DNA of 64,000 bases, taken from positions 234,809 to 298,808 of the forward strand of contig NZ_VZPP01000010.1 in assembly GCF_008801475.1 (NCBI RefSeq), read 5' to 3'. The notes below the pieces were generated by a model. That model did not search any database, was not told the DNA's origin, and saw only the letters and a program-made list of their open reading frames with translations. This document shows positions 46,366 to 54,360 of this stretch, piece after piece. The DNA comes from Pseudomonas moorei. Lineage in GTDB: Bacteria > Pseudomonadota > Gammaproteobacteria > Pseudomonadales > Pseudomonadaceae. Numbering within the stretch: position 1 is the first letter of the stretch; every line of letters starts with the position of its first letter. A program made the translations under genes and the position numbers.

Positions 46366-46856
46366 TGAATGCGCAATTGCAGTACCAGATCGAACAGTTC
46401 TTCTATCGCAAATCCGAACTGTGCGATGCCCAGGATTGGGACGCCTATATCAAGCTGTTCGACGAGCAGAGCGAATTCCACCTGCCGCAATGGGATTCGG
46501 AACACGTCTACACCCGCGACCCCAAACGCGAAATGTCGCTGATCTACTACCCCAACCGTTCAGGCCTGGAGGACCGCGTGTTCCGCCTGCGCACGGGCAA
46601 GTCTGCGTCCTCGACACCCATGCCGCGCACCTTGCACCTGATCAACAACGTGCGGATCGACGAACTCGAAAACGGTGAGCTGGAAGTGCGCCTGAACTGG
46701 CACACGCTGTTCTATCGCCTGGCCACATCGGAGCAGTTCTACGGCCGCGCGACCTACCGGCTCAAGCCCCACGCCGACAGCTGGCTGATCAGCCGCAAGC
46801 ATGTGTTGTTGCTCAACGACACCATCAACTCGGTACTCGACTTCTACCACCTCTGA
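46362..46856 (+). CDS. antB: Anthranilate 1,2-dioxygenase small subunit
   Basis: A 164-residue beta subunit with the cone-shaped SnoaL-like fold of ring-hydroxylating dioxygenases: QYQIEQFFYRKSELCDAQDWDAYIKLFDEQSEFHLP and the ending YGRATYRLKPHADSWLISRKHVLLLNDTINSVLDFYHL are typical of BenB/AntB proteins. It overlaps the antA stop (ATGA), indicating coupled translation and one-to-one subunit synthesis. Confidence 0.94.
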   Translation: MMNAQLQYQIEQFFYRKSELCDAQDWDAYIKLFDEQSEFHLPQWDSEHVYTRDPKREMSLIYYPNRSGLEDRVFRLRTGKSASSTPMPRTLHLINNVRIDELENGELEVRLNWHTLFYRLATSEQFYGRATYRLKPHADSWLISRKHVLLLNDTINSVLDFYHL

Positions 46857-46874
46857 ATCCCGGGAGACCGAGGC

Positions 46875-47897
46875 ATGAATCACAAAGTAGCGTTCAGCTT
46901 TGCCGACGGCAAAACGCTGTTCTTTCCCGTGCAGGCCAACGAAATCCTGCTCGACGCCGCCCTGCGCAACGGCATCAACATTCCCCTCGATTGCCGCGAA
47001 GGCGTCTGCGGAACCTGTCAGGGCCGCTGCGAATCGGGCGATTACAGCCAGGATTATGTGGACGAGGAGGCGCTCTCCAGTCAGGACCTGCAGCAACGCA
47101 AAATGCTCACCTGCCAGACCCGGGTGAAGTCTGATGCGGCGTTCTATTTCGACTTCGCCTCCAGCCTGTGCAACGCCAGCGGCCCTGACCGTCTCAAGGG
47201 CACGGTCACGGATGTGCGGCAGATTTCGGCCAGCACGGCGATCCTGCACCTGGACCTCGGCACCGCAGCCCAGGCTCTGGATTACCTGCCGGGGCAATAC
47301 GCGAGACTGAGGATTCCGGGCACGGAAAGCCTGCGCTCCTACTCGTTCGCCAACCGCCCAAGCAGCCGCAATCAGTTGCAATTCCTGATCCGCCTGCTGC
47401 CCGACGGCGTCATGAGCAACTACATTCGCGAACGCTGCCAGGTGGGCGACGAAATCGCCCTGGAAGCACCACTGGGCGCCTTCTACCTTCGCCACGTCGC
47501 CAAACCGTTGATCCTGGTCGCGGGCGGCACCGGACTCTCGGCACTGCTGGGGATGCTCGACGAATTGGCCGAGCGCGGCTGCGAACAACCAGTGCACCTG
47601 TACTACGGCGTGCGCGACGCGGCCGATCTGTGCGAACGGGCACGCATCGATGCCTACGCCGAACGCATTCCAGGCTTTCGCTACACCGAAGTGGTCAGCG
47701 ACCCGTCACCGCAATGGAGCGGAAAACGCGGCTACATCGCCGAGCACTTCAATGCCAGTGAACTGCGCGATGGCGAGGCCGACATGTACGTCTGCGGGCC
47801 ACCACCGATGGTCGAATCGATCAAGACCTGGCTGCAGGAGCAGGCCCTGGACAACGTGCACCTGTATTACGAGAAGTTCACTGAGAGTAATATCTGA
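46875..47897 (+). CDS. antC: Anthranilate dioxygenase reductase
   Basis: A 340-residue reductase that passes electrons from NADH to the AntAB Rieske centre. The N-terminal 2Fe-2S ferredoxin domain has Cys40, Cys45, Cys48 and Cys80; the FAD domain shows LRSYSFANRPSSRNQLQFLIRLLPDG, and the NAD domain ILVAGGTGLSALLGML and the ending YVCGPPPMVESIKTWL. It starts 18 bp after antB behind GGGAGA. Close relatives are BenC-type reductases, distinguished here by the antR-antAB context. Confidence 0.93.
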   Translation: MNHKVAFSFADGKTLFFPVQANEILLDAALRNGINIPLDCREGVCGTCQGRCESGDYSQDYVDEEALSSQDLQQRKMLTCQTRVKSDAAFYFDFASSLCNASGPDRLKGTVTDVRQISASTAILHLDLGTAAQALDYLPGQYARLRIPGTESLRSYSFANRPSSRNQLQFLIRLLPDGVMSNYIRERCQVGDEIALEAPLGAFYLRHVAKPLILVAGGTGLSALLGMLDELAERGCEQPVHLYYGVRDAADLCERARIDAYAERIPGFRYTEVVSDPSPQWSGKRGYIAEHFNASELRDGEADMYVCGPPPMVESIKTWLQEQALDNVHLYYEKFTESNI

Positions 47898-47940
47898 CCC
47901 TTCAAATCATGCCTGACAACAATGACCAGAAGGGAACGCG

Positions 47941-49344
47941 ATGGCGGATGAAATCTTGCAACAGGGGACGCTCAAGCGAGGGTTGAAAAATCGACACATT
48001 CAACTGATCGCGTTGGGTGGAGCCATCGGTACCGGGCTGTTCCTGGGCTCGGCCGGCGTGCTCAAGTCCGCCGGGCCATCGATGATCCTCGGCTATGCGA
48101 TAGCCGGCTTCATCGCCTTCCTGATCATGCGCCAACTGGGCGAAATGATTGTCGAGGAGCCGGTGGCCGGCTCCTTCAGTCATTTTGCCCACAACTACTG
48201 GGGCAGTTTTGCCGGCTTCCTGTCCGGCTGGAACTACTGGGTGCTGTATGTGCTGGTGGGCATGGCCGAACTGACGGCCGTGGGTAAATACATCCAGTTC
48301 TGGTGGCCGGAGGTGCCGACCTGGGTCAGCGCGGCGGTCTTCTTTGTGCTGGTCAACCTGATCAACACGCTCAACGTGAAAATCTTCGGCGAAATGGAGT
48401 TCTGGTTCGCGATCATCAAGGTCGTGGCCATCATCGGCATGATTGCCCTGGGCTGCTACATGCTGTTCAGCGGCACGGGCGGCCCGCAGGCAGCGGTGAG
48501 CAACCTGTGGAGCCATGGCGGTTTCTTCCCCAACGGCTACAGCGGTTTGCTGATGGCGATGGCGTTCATCATGTTCTCTTTCGGTGGCCTGGAGCTGGTC
48601 GGCATCACCGCCGCTGAAGCCAGCGAGCCGCGAAAGGTCATTCCCAAGGCAATCAACCAGGTGGTTTACCGCGTGCTGATCTTCTACGTCGGCGCCCTCA
48701 CCGTATTGCTCTCGCTGTATCCGTGGGACCAACTGCTGCAAACGCTGGGCGCGTCGGGCGATGCCTACAGCGGCAGCCCGTTCGTGCAGATCTTCTCGCT
48801 GATCGGCAGCAACACCGCCGCGCAGATCCTCAACTTTGTGGTGCTCACCGCGGCGCTCTCGGTCTATAACAGCGGCGTGTACTGCAACAGCCGCATGCTC
48901 TACGGCCTGGCCGAACAGGGCGATGCACCGAAGTCGCTGATGAAATTGAACAAGCAGGGCGTTCCGGTACGGGCGCTGGGCGTATCAGCCCTGATCACCA
49001 TGCTGGCGGTGCTGGTCAACTATGTCGCCCCGCATGAAGCGCTCGAATTGCTGTTCGCACTGGTGGTCGCTTCGCTGATGATCAACTGGGCGCTGATCAG
49101 TCTCACGCACCTGAAGTTTCGCAAGGCCATGGGCCAACGCGGCATCGTGCCAGGCTTCAAGGCATTCTGGTCGCCCTACACCAATTACCTGTGCCTGCTG
49201 TTCATGGCTGTGATCATCTGCGTCATCTGGATGATTCCGCCAGTACGCGCGTCGGTTTACGCCATGCCGGTCTGGGTGTTGTTCATCTACGGTTGCTACC
49301 GGATACGCATGGCCAGGCATCGGAACTTGCCAGTGGCTGAGTAA
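47941..49344 (+). CDS. aroP: Aromatic amino acid permease AroP
   Basis: A 467-residue APC permease with twelve membrane helices, very close to AroP: LKRGLKNRHIQLIALGGAIGTGLFLGSAGVLKSAGPS, QLGEMIVEEPVAGSFSHFAHNYWGSFAGFLSGWNYW and FSFGGLELVGITAAEA. It would import tryptophan, tyrosine or phenylalanine with protons. It starts 43 bp after antC behind AGAAGGGAA, so it is likely cotranscribed with antABC, linking tryptophan uptake to its degradation. Confidence 0.9.
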   Translation: MADEILQQGTLKRGLKNRHIQLIALGGAIGTGLFLGSAGVLKSAGPSMILGYAIAGFIAFLIMRQLGEMIVEEPVAGSFSHFAHNYWGSFAGFLSGWNYWVLYVLVGMAELTAVGKYIQFWWPEVPTWVSAAVFFVLVNLINTLNVKIFGEMEFWFAIIKVVAIIGMIALGCYMLFSGTGGPQAAVSNLWSHGGFFPNGYSGLLMAMAFIMFSFGGLELVGITAAEASEPRKVIPKAINQVVYRVLIFYVGALTVLLSLYPWDQLLQTLGASGDAYSGSPFVQIFSLIGSNTAAQILNFVVLTAALSVYNSGVYCNSRMLYGLAEQGDAPKSLMKLNKQGVPVRALGVSALITMLAVLVNYVAPHEALELLFALVVASLMINWALISLTHLKFRKAMGQRGIVPGFKAFWSPYTNYLCLLFMAVIICVIWMIPPVRASVYAMPVWVLFIYGCYRIRMARHRNLPVAE

Positions 49345-49352
49345 CCGCACAC

Positions 49353-49392
49353 AAAAACGCCCCGGTATTCCATGAATGCCGGGGCGTTTTTT
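49353..49392. terminator. Bidirectional terminator between aroP and kynB
   Basis: AAAACGCCCCGG ... CCGGGGCGTTTT with a stem of about 17 bp (one G-T pair), A run before and T run after. It lies between convergent genes and overlaps the last codon of kynB. Confidence 0.9.
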
Positions 49393-50035
49393 ATTCGCGG
49401 GTCAGCGGACGCAAAATCGCCCTCACCGGGCTGGCGTCGAGGTTGGCAAAGCGCAACGGCAGCGCGATCAACTCGTAATCCCCTTCCGGGACGTCATCGA
49501 GCACGATGCCCTCAAGAATGGCCATGCCGTGGCGCGCCACTGCGTTGTGCGCATCCATGGTCTTGGATTGCTGCGGGTCCAGCGATGGGGTGTCGATACC
49601 GATCAGGCGCACGCCGAGACTGGCCAGCAGATCGACGGTGTCTTTGCCGACGGCGGTGAAGTCCGGGTCCCAGGTGGTCAGTGGTGCCTGGCGATAGGTG
49701 CGCAGCAGGACGCGTTCGGGCAGGTTGTGCAAACGACCCTGCAATTGCCCGGGCTGCACCAGGCGGCCGCTGTCCAGGCAGTGCAACACGCGGCACGGTC
49801 CGATGTAGACGTCGAGCGACACATCGCCAATGGCCGCACCGTCCGCGCTGTAGTGCAACGGTGCATCGACATGGGCGCCCGTGTGCGGCGACAGGGTGAT
49901 GCGCCCGACATTCACCGGGCACTCCGGCCCCAGGCTCCAGACGCGCTCTTCCTGAAACGGCGTATCACCCGGCCAGGTCGGTGTTGCAGTGCTCAAGGGC
50001 GGGCTGATATCCCACCACGACATTGTTTTTTTCAT
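49391..50035 (-). CDS. kynB: Kynurenine formamidase
   Basis: A 214-residue metal-dependent cyclase-family hydrolase that converts N-formylkynurenine to kynurenine. The sequence matches bacterial KynB: WWDISPPLSTATPTWPGDTPF, CPVNVGRITLSPHTGAHVDAPLHY with the metal-binding HxGxHxD, LIGIDTPSLDPQQSKTMDAH and HGMAILEGIVLDDVPEGDYELIALPL. ATG 50035 was chosen; ATG 50023 four codons in is possible. Unlike many pseudomonads, it is not next to kynU. Confidence 0.94.
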   Translation of the reverse strand: MKKTMSWWDISPPLSTATPTWPGDTPFQEERVWSLGPECPVNVGRITLSPHTGAHVDAPLHYSADGAAIGDVSLDVYIGPCRVLHCLDSGRLVQPGQLQGRLHNLPERVLLRTYRQAPLTTWDPDFTAVGKDTVDLLASLGVRLIGIDTPSLDPQQSKTMDAHNAVARHGMAILEGIVLDDVPEGDYELIALPLRFANLDASPVRAILRPLTRE

Positions 50036-50092
50036 TGCCACGCTCTCGGCCTTTTCCGAGGTCAATGATACGAGTGATGGTTGTGCAGGTTC

Positions 50093-50134
50093 TTGCGAAA
50101 ACCTGCGGCAATGCCGGGTGCTTTCGCAAAAAAT
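50093..50134. promoter_or_regulatory. Candidate KynR site upstream of kynB
   Basis: Inverted repeat TTGCGAAA (50093-50100) and TTTCGCAA (50122-50129), 8-bp arms with 21 bp between them, about 60-100 bp before the kynB start. The right arm continues as TTTCGCAAAAAAT, resembling the kynU-kynR site. Confidence 0.4.
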
Positions 50135-50322
50135 GCCGGGAATCGATGGTTTCCCGACAGGAAATTTCAACGCAAAAAACAGCTGCCTTCATCCATCGGG
50201 ATTTGCGCGAATGGACGCTGGCCGCTGCGTTTCTGGATACCTCGATGTCGAGCACAGACAACTGACGCATAACCAAGCCCTATAGGGTGCGACTTCAGTT
50301 CTCCCTAACGCTCGGAGTCATC

Positions 50323-50667
50323 ATGACCGCACCGATTACTGTTCTTCGCGACACTCACCCGCTGCCGGTGCTCGACGCCTGCAAATGGGAAAAGCTCGAA
50401 GGCGATCCGCATACCGTCAACCTCAACGCTTACACCAGCGAAGACGGCAGCAAGATCATGGGCACCTGGATCTGCACGCCGGGCAAGTGGTACGTGGAAT
50501 ACGTGAAGTGGGAGTACTGCCACTTCCAGGAAGGCTACTGCATCATCACCCCGGAAGGCATGGCGCCGATCCACCTGCGCGCCGGTGACATTTTCGTCAT
50601 CGAGCCAGGCATGAAAGGCACGTGGGAAGTGGTGGAAACCGTACGCAAGTATTTCGTGTTTGCCTGA
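50323..50667 (+). CDS. Cupin-domain protein (DUF861 / ureidoglycine-aminohydrolase-like)
   Basis: A 114-residue single cupin domain. The DUF861 pattern is seen in GSKIMGTWICTPGKWYVEYVKWEYCHFQEGYCIITPEGMAPIHLRAGDIFVIEPGMKGTWEVVETVRKYF, where WEYCHFQEG takes the place of the usual metal-binding HExxEG box. The substrate is unknown; proteins of this type often lie near amino acid or polyamine catabolic genes. CGGAG precedes ATG 50323. Monocistronic. Confidence 0.82.
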   Translation: MTAPITVLRDTHPLPVLDACKWEKLEGDPHTVNLNAYTSEDGSKIMGTWICTPGKWYVEYVKWEYCHFQEGYCIITPEGMAPIHLRAGDIFVIEPGMKGTWEVVETVRKYFVFA

Positions 50668-50676
50668 TACAAAAAA

Positions 50677-50707
50677 ACCGGGGGATCACCCGACGTGATC
50701 TCCCGGT
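50677..50707. terminator. Hairpin between cupin and mmsB genes
   Basis: ACCGGGGGATCAC / GTGATCTCCCGGT, a 13-bp stem with one G-T pair and a 5-base loop, preceded by seven A residues. The T run is therefore on the minus strand, so it best terminates mmsA-mmsB transcripts, and may also end the cupin transcript. Confidence 0.7.
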
Positions 50708-50731
50708 AAATGTCGATAGGTACATGCTGCC

Positions 50732-50825
50732 CCTGTGGGAGCGAGCCTGCTCGCGATGGCGGACTCACATTCAACATTTTCGTCGACTGTCACACCGCTA
50801 TCGCGAGCAGGCTCGCTCCCACAGG
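50732..50825. repeat. REPIN (inverted REP pair)
   Basis: CCTGTGGGAGCGAGCCTGCTCGCGATGGC and its near-perfect inverse enclose about 36 bp between the cupin and mmsB genes. Confidence 0.85.
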
Positions 50826-50837
50826 TTTTCCGCGCGA

Positions 50838-51725
50838 TTATTGCGGTTTGCGATAGCTGTTGATGATCGCCGAGAAGTCGTTCCCGCCTTCCCCACGCAA
50901 ACTCATCGCCTGATACAGCTGCTGGGCCACCGCGCCGAGCACCACAGGTTGGTGTGCCTGACGTGCCGCTTCGGTGGCCAGCCCCAGATCCTTGAGCATC
51001 AGTTCGGCACCGAAACCGCCGGTATAGCCCCGTGACGCAGGCGCCGTTTCGACGATACCCGGCCATGGGTTGTACATCTCCGAACTCCAGCAACGCCCGG
51101 TGGAGCTGTTGATGATGCCCGCCAGCACCTTGGTGTCGATCCCCAGGGCATCGCCCAGGGCCATGGCCTCGCTGACGCCGACCATGGAAATCCCCAGCAG
51201 CAGGTTGTTGCAGATTTTAGCGATTTGCCCGGTGCCGACCTCACCGCAATGGACGATGTTGCGGCCCATCTGTGCGAGTACCGGTTGCAGGGTGGCGAAC
51301 AGTTCCGGGGTGGCGCCGACCATGAATGTCAGCGTCCCGGCGGCTGCCCCACCCGTACCGCCGGACACCGGGGCATCGGCCATGGCCACGCCCTGTTTGG
51401 CGGCAGCGGCGGCCACGTCACGCGCGGTTTGCGGGTCGATGGTGCTGCAATCAACAGCCGGTACACCTTGGCCGATCCCGGCCAGAACGCCGTCTTCACC
51501 CAGCCAGACGCTGCGCACATGCACGGCCGCCGGCAGCATGGTGATCACCAGCTCTGCACCGTCCGCCGCTTCCCGGGCCGAGGCGCTGATGCTGCCGCCC
51601 AACTGTTCAAGTTCCGCCAGCACGGCTTTGTTCAGGTCGACCAGGCGCAGGGCATGGCCGGCCTTGATCAGATTGCGCGCCATCGGCGCGCCCATGTTGC
51701 CCAGACCGATAAAAGCAATTTTCAT
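50838..51725 (-). CDS. mmsB: 3-hydroxyisobutyrate dehydrogenase
   Basis: A 295-residue NAD-dependent beta-hydroxyacid dehydrogenase oxidising 3-hydroxyisobutyrate to methylmalonate semialdehyde in valine breakdown. N-terminal Rossmann motif FIGLGNMGAPMARNLIKAGH, substrate motif DAPVSGGTGGAAAGTLTFMVG, and catalytic Lys region GTGQIAKICNNLLLGISMVGVSEAMALG are visible. It lies 10 bp after mmsA, whose product uses its reaction product. Confidence 0.94.
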   Translation of the reverse strand: MKIAFIGLGNMGAPMARNLIKAGHALRLVDLNKAVLAELEQLGGSISASAREAADGAELVITMLPAAVHVRSVWLGEDGVLAGIGQGVPAVDCSTIDPQTARDVAAAAAKQGVAMADAPVSGGTGGAAAGTLTFMVGATPELFATLQPVLAQMGRNIVHCGEVGTGQIAKICNNLLLGISMVGVSEAMALGDALGIDTKVLAGIINSSTGRCWSSEMYNPWPGIVETAPASRGYTGGFGAELMLKDLGLATEAARQAHQPVVLGAVAQQLYQAMSLRGEGGNDFSAIINSYRKPQ

Positions 51726-51735
51726 GTCCGGCTCC

Positions 51736-53262
51736 TTAACGCAAGTTGATGGTGGTGTTCACACCGTCGTTGACGCTGTCGTCATCGAACCAGCGACTGG
51801 TGACAGTCTTGGTCTGAGTGTAGAACTGCACCACTTGCTTGCCGTACGGGCCGAGGTCGCCGAGTTTCGAACCACGGGAACCGGTGAAGCTGAAGAACGG
51901 CACCGGCACCGGAATCGGGATGTTGATACCGACCTGGCCGACGTCGATTTCGCTCTGGAATTTGCGCGCCGCCGCACCGCTCTGGGTGAACAGGCCGGTG
52001 CCGTTGCCGAACGGGTTGGCGTTGACCAGGGCGATGGCCTCGTCAAGGGTATTGACCTCCAGCACCACCAGCACCGGGCCGAAGATTTCCTGGGTGTAGA
52101 TCTGCATGTCGGTGGTCACCCCGGAGAACAGCGTCGGGCCGACAAAGTTGCCCTGTTCGAAACCGGGAACCTTGATGTCACGACCGTCCAGCTCCAGTTT
52201 CGCGCCTTCCTTGATGCCGCTTTCGATCAGATCGAGAATTCGCGCCTTGGCCTTTTTCGAGATCACCGGCCCTACGTCGGTGCCCGGCTCACTGCCCGCA
52301 TTGACCTTGAGTTTTTGCGCCAGCGCCTTGAGGTCAGGCAGCCACTGCTTGGCCGCGCCCACCAGCACCACCACCGACGTGGCCATGCAACGTTGACCGG
52401 CCGCGCCGAAACCGGCACCGACCAGCGCATTCAGCGCTTGTTCGCGATTGGCATCCGGCAGCACCACGGCGTGGTTCTTGGCGCCCATCATCGATTGCAC
52501 GCGTTTGCCATGCTTGCCGGCCAGGTCGTAGACGTGAGTGCCGACGGCGGTCGAGCCGACGAACGAAACCGCCTTGATATCCTTGTGGGTGCAGAGCGCA
52601 TCCACCACGTCCTTGCCACCGTGCACGACGTTGAGCACGCCCGCCGGAACGCCGGCTTCGATCGCCAGTTCCACCAGCAGCATGGTCGACAGCGGGTCCT
52701 GCTCGGACGGCTTGAGTACGAAGGTGTTGCCGCAAGCGATGGCCATCGGGAACATCCACAGCGGAATCATCGCCGGGAAGTTGAACGGGGTGATGCCGGC
52801 GCAGACGCCGATCGGTTGACGCAGGGTGTAGGTGTCGACCCCACCGGCCACGTTTTCAGCGAACTCGCCCATTTGCAGGGTGCCAATGGAGCACGCGTGT
52901 TCGACCACTTCCAGGCCACGGAAAATGTCGCCCTCGGCGTCGGCAATGGTTTTGCCTTGTTCGTTGCTGAGCACCACGGCGATGCGTTTGGAATGTTCGC
53001 GAATCAACGCCTGCAGCTTGAGCATGATGCGCATCCGCGCGCCGATTGGCGTCAGCTTCCAGGTCTGGAAGGCGCGATGGGCAGCGCTGATCGCGGCGTC
53101 GACTTCTTCGGAGGTGGCAAACGGCACCTTGGCCAGCACCTGTTGGGTCGCCGGGTTGATGATGTCGTGCCATTCAGTGGTCTTGGATTCGACCCACTCG
53201 CCATCGATCAACAGCTTGACCTTGTGCAGCGTGGTTTCGTTAGGCGTAAGCGAAGCGTTCAT
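51736..53262 (-). CDS. mmsA: Methylmalonate-semialdehyde dehydrogenase (acylating)
   Basis: A 508-residue CoA-dependent aldehyde dehydrogenase converting methylmalonate semialdehyde to propionyl-CoA. ALDH features: ITPFNFPAMIPLWMFPMAIACGNTFVLKPSEQDP, NAD-binding SFVGSTAVGTHVYDLA, catalytic Cys in GAGFGAAGQRCMATS, and the MmsA-type GSRGSKLGDLGPYGKQVVQFYTQTKTVTSRW ending. In CoA-acylating members the usual general-base Glu is absent; here the motif MMGAKNHAVVLPDA agrees. ATG 53262 was chosen by family; the longer frame runs into the intergenic region. Confidence 0.95.
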   Translation of the reverse strand: MNASLTPNETTLHKVKLLIDGEWVESKTTEWHDIINPATQQVLAKVPFATSEEVDAAISAAHRAFQTWKLTPIGARMRIMLKLQALIREHSKRIAVVLSNEQGKTIADAEGDIFRGLEVVEHACSIGTLQMGEFAENVAGGVDTYTLRQPIGVCAGITPFNFPAMIPLWMFPMAIACGNTFVLKPSEQDPLSTMLLVELAIEAGVPAGVLNVVHGGKDVVDALCTHKDIKAVSFVGSTAVGTHVYDLAGKHGKRVQSMMGAKNHAVVLPDANREQALNALVGAGFGAAGQRCMATSVVVLVGAAKQWLPDLKALAQKLKVNAGSEPGTDVGPVISKKAKARILDLIESGIKEGAKLELDGRDIKVPGFEQGNFVGPTLFSGVTTDMQIYTQEIFGPVLVVLEVNTLDEAIALVNANPFGNGTGLFTQSGAAARKFQSEIDVGQVGINIPIPVPVPFFSFTGSRGSKLGDLGPYGKQVVQFYTQTKTVTSRWFDDDSVNDGVNTTINLR

Positions 53263-53368
53263 GTGGGTCTCCGGATGTTTGTTTTTATCTTGGGAGCCAA
53301 GGCGAAAAAGTCGCCTTGCGATGAGGCGTGTGTCGCGAATTGGTTGTGGGACTGTTTTTGGAGTATAG

Positions 53369-53397
53369 ATGTGCAAACTTCTAATAAGAACGCACAT
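53369..53397. promoter_or_regulatory. Nested dyad between mmsA and its LysR regulator
   Basis: ATGTGC (53369-53374) and GCACAT (53392-53397) form an outer inverted repeat around an inner TTCT-AATA-AGAA dyad (53379-53390). It is in the 150-bp divergent promoter region, about 16 bp before the lysR start. A plausible LysR operator, inferred from symmetry. Confidence 0.45.
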
Positions 53398-53412
53398 AAA
53401 AGCCGGTCCATC

Positions 53413-54360
53413 ATGCAAAAAAACATCACGTCTTTAGGTTCGCTGAACTGGGATGACCTCAAGTTTTTCCTCGAAGTCGCCCGGACCCGCAAGGCCAGCA
53501 CCGCCGCCAAACGCCTGGCCGTCGACTACACCACCGTGTCGCGGCGCATCAGTTCGCTGGAAGCCTCATTGGGGACGCTGCTGTTCGAGAAATCCCGGAC
53601 CAGCGGTTTCGTCCTGACCGCCGAAGGCCAGCGATTGCTGGGTTACGCCGAGTCGATCGAAAGCACGCTGCACATGGCCTGCGAGCAGGTGTCCGGCTCC
53701 GGGGTGGCGTTGTCCGGGCATGTGCGCATGGGCTGTACCGAAGGGTTCGGCAGTTTTTTCATCACGCCTCAGCTTAGCCATTTCGTCGACGCCTACCCGG
53801 CCATTTCGGTGGACATCCTGCCGTTGCCGCACTTCATCAGCCTGTCCAAGCGCGAGGCGGACATCGTCATCGCCCTGGAGCGCCCGGAACACGGGCCGTA
53901 CGTGTGCTGCAAACTGACGGACTATCGCCTGCAGCTGTATGCGACACAGGAATACCTCGACAAACACCCGGCGATCCGCCGCCCGGCCGACCTCGGCAAG
54001 CACTCATTCATCAGCTATGTCGACGACCTGGCGTTCAGTTCGGAGCTGCTGTACCTGGCCAACGTCTTGCCCGGCGCCAGTGCCAACCTGCGCAGCACCA
54101 GCGTGATCGCGCAATTCGTGGCAGCACAGCAGGGCCGGTCATTGGCGATCCTGCCGTGCTTCCTCGCCGCACAAGACCCACGCTTGCTGCCGGTGCTGCC
54201 GGAGGACATCAACATCACCCGGCAGTTCTGGATGTACTGCCGCGAAGACCTGCGCAAGCTCAAGCGAATCACCCTGTTGTGGGATTACATCCGTTCGGTC
54301 ACTGAGCAGAATCAGCGGCTGTTGATGGGGGAAAGCCGGGAGATGCTGTTTGCCGATTAA
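53413..54360 (+). CDS. LysR-family regulator divergent from mmsAB
   Basis: A 315-residue LysR regulator with N-terminal helix-turn-helix (LNWDDLKFFLEVARTRKASTAAKRLAVDYTTVSRRISSLEASLGTLLFEKSRTSGFVLTAEG) and effector domain from about residue 95. Divergence from mmsAB suggests it controls these genes, although the known MmsR is an AraC-type protein. ATG 53413 was chosen at the family start; the frame is open for 780 codons upstream, but only as antisense of mmsAB. Its stop overlaps that of recD by 3 bp. Confidence 0.87.
   Translation: MQKNITSLGSLNWDDLKFFLEVARTRKASTAAKRLAVDYTTVSRRISSLEASLGTLLFEKSRTSGFVLTAEGQRLLGYAESIESTLHMACEQVSGSGVALSGHVRMGCTEGFGSFFITPQLSHFVDAYPAISVDILPLPHFISLSKREADIVIALERPEHGPYVCCKLTDYRLQLYATQEYLDKHPAIRRPADLGKHSFISYVDDLAFSSELLYLANVLPGASANLRSTSVIAQFVAAQQGRSLAILPCFLAAQDPRLLPVLPEDINITRQFWMYCREDLRKLKRITLLWDYIRSVTEQNQRLLMGESREMLFAD

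Noticed and set aside
51070..53412. Very long open frame on the plus strand leading into the lysR gene (over 1000 codons in total)
   Set aside because: It is the antisense of mmsB and mmsA; high GC and codon bias keep the frame open. The LysR family start at 53413 and the divergent promoter region show the true gene.
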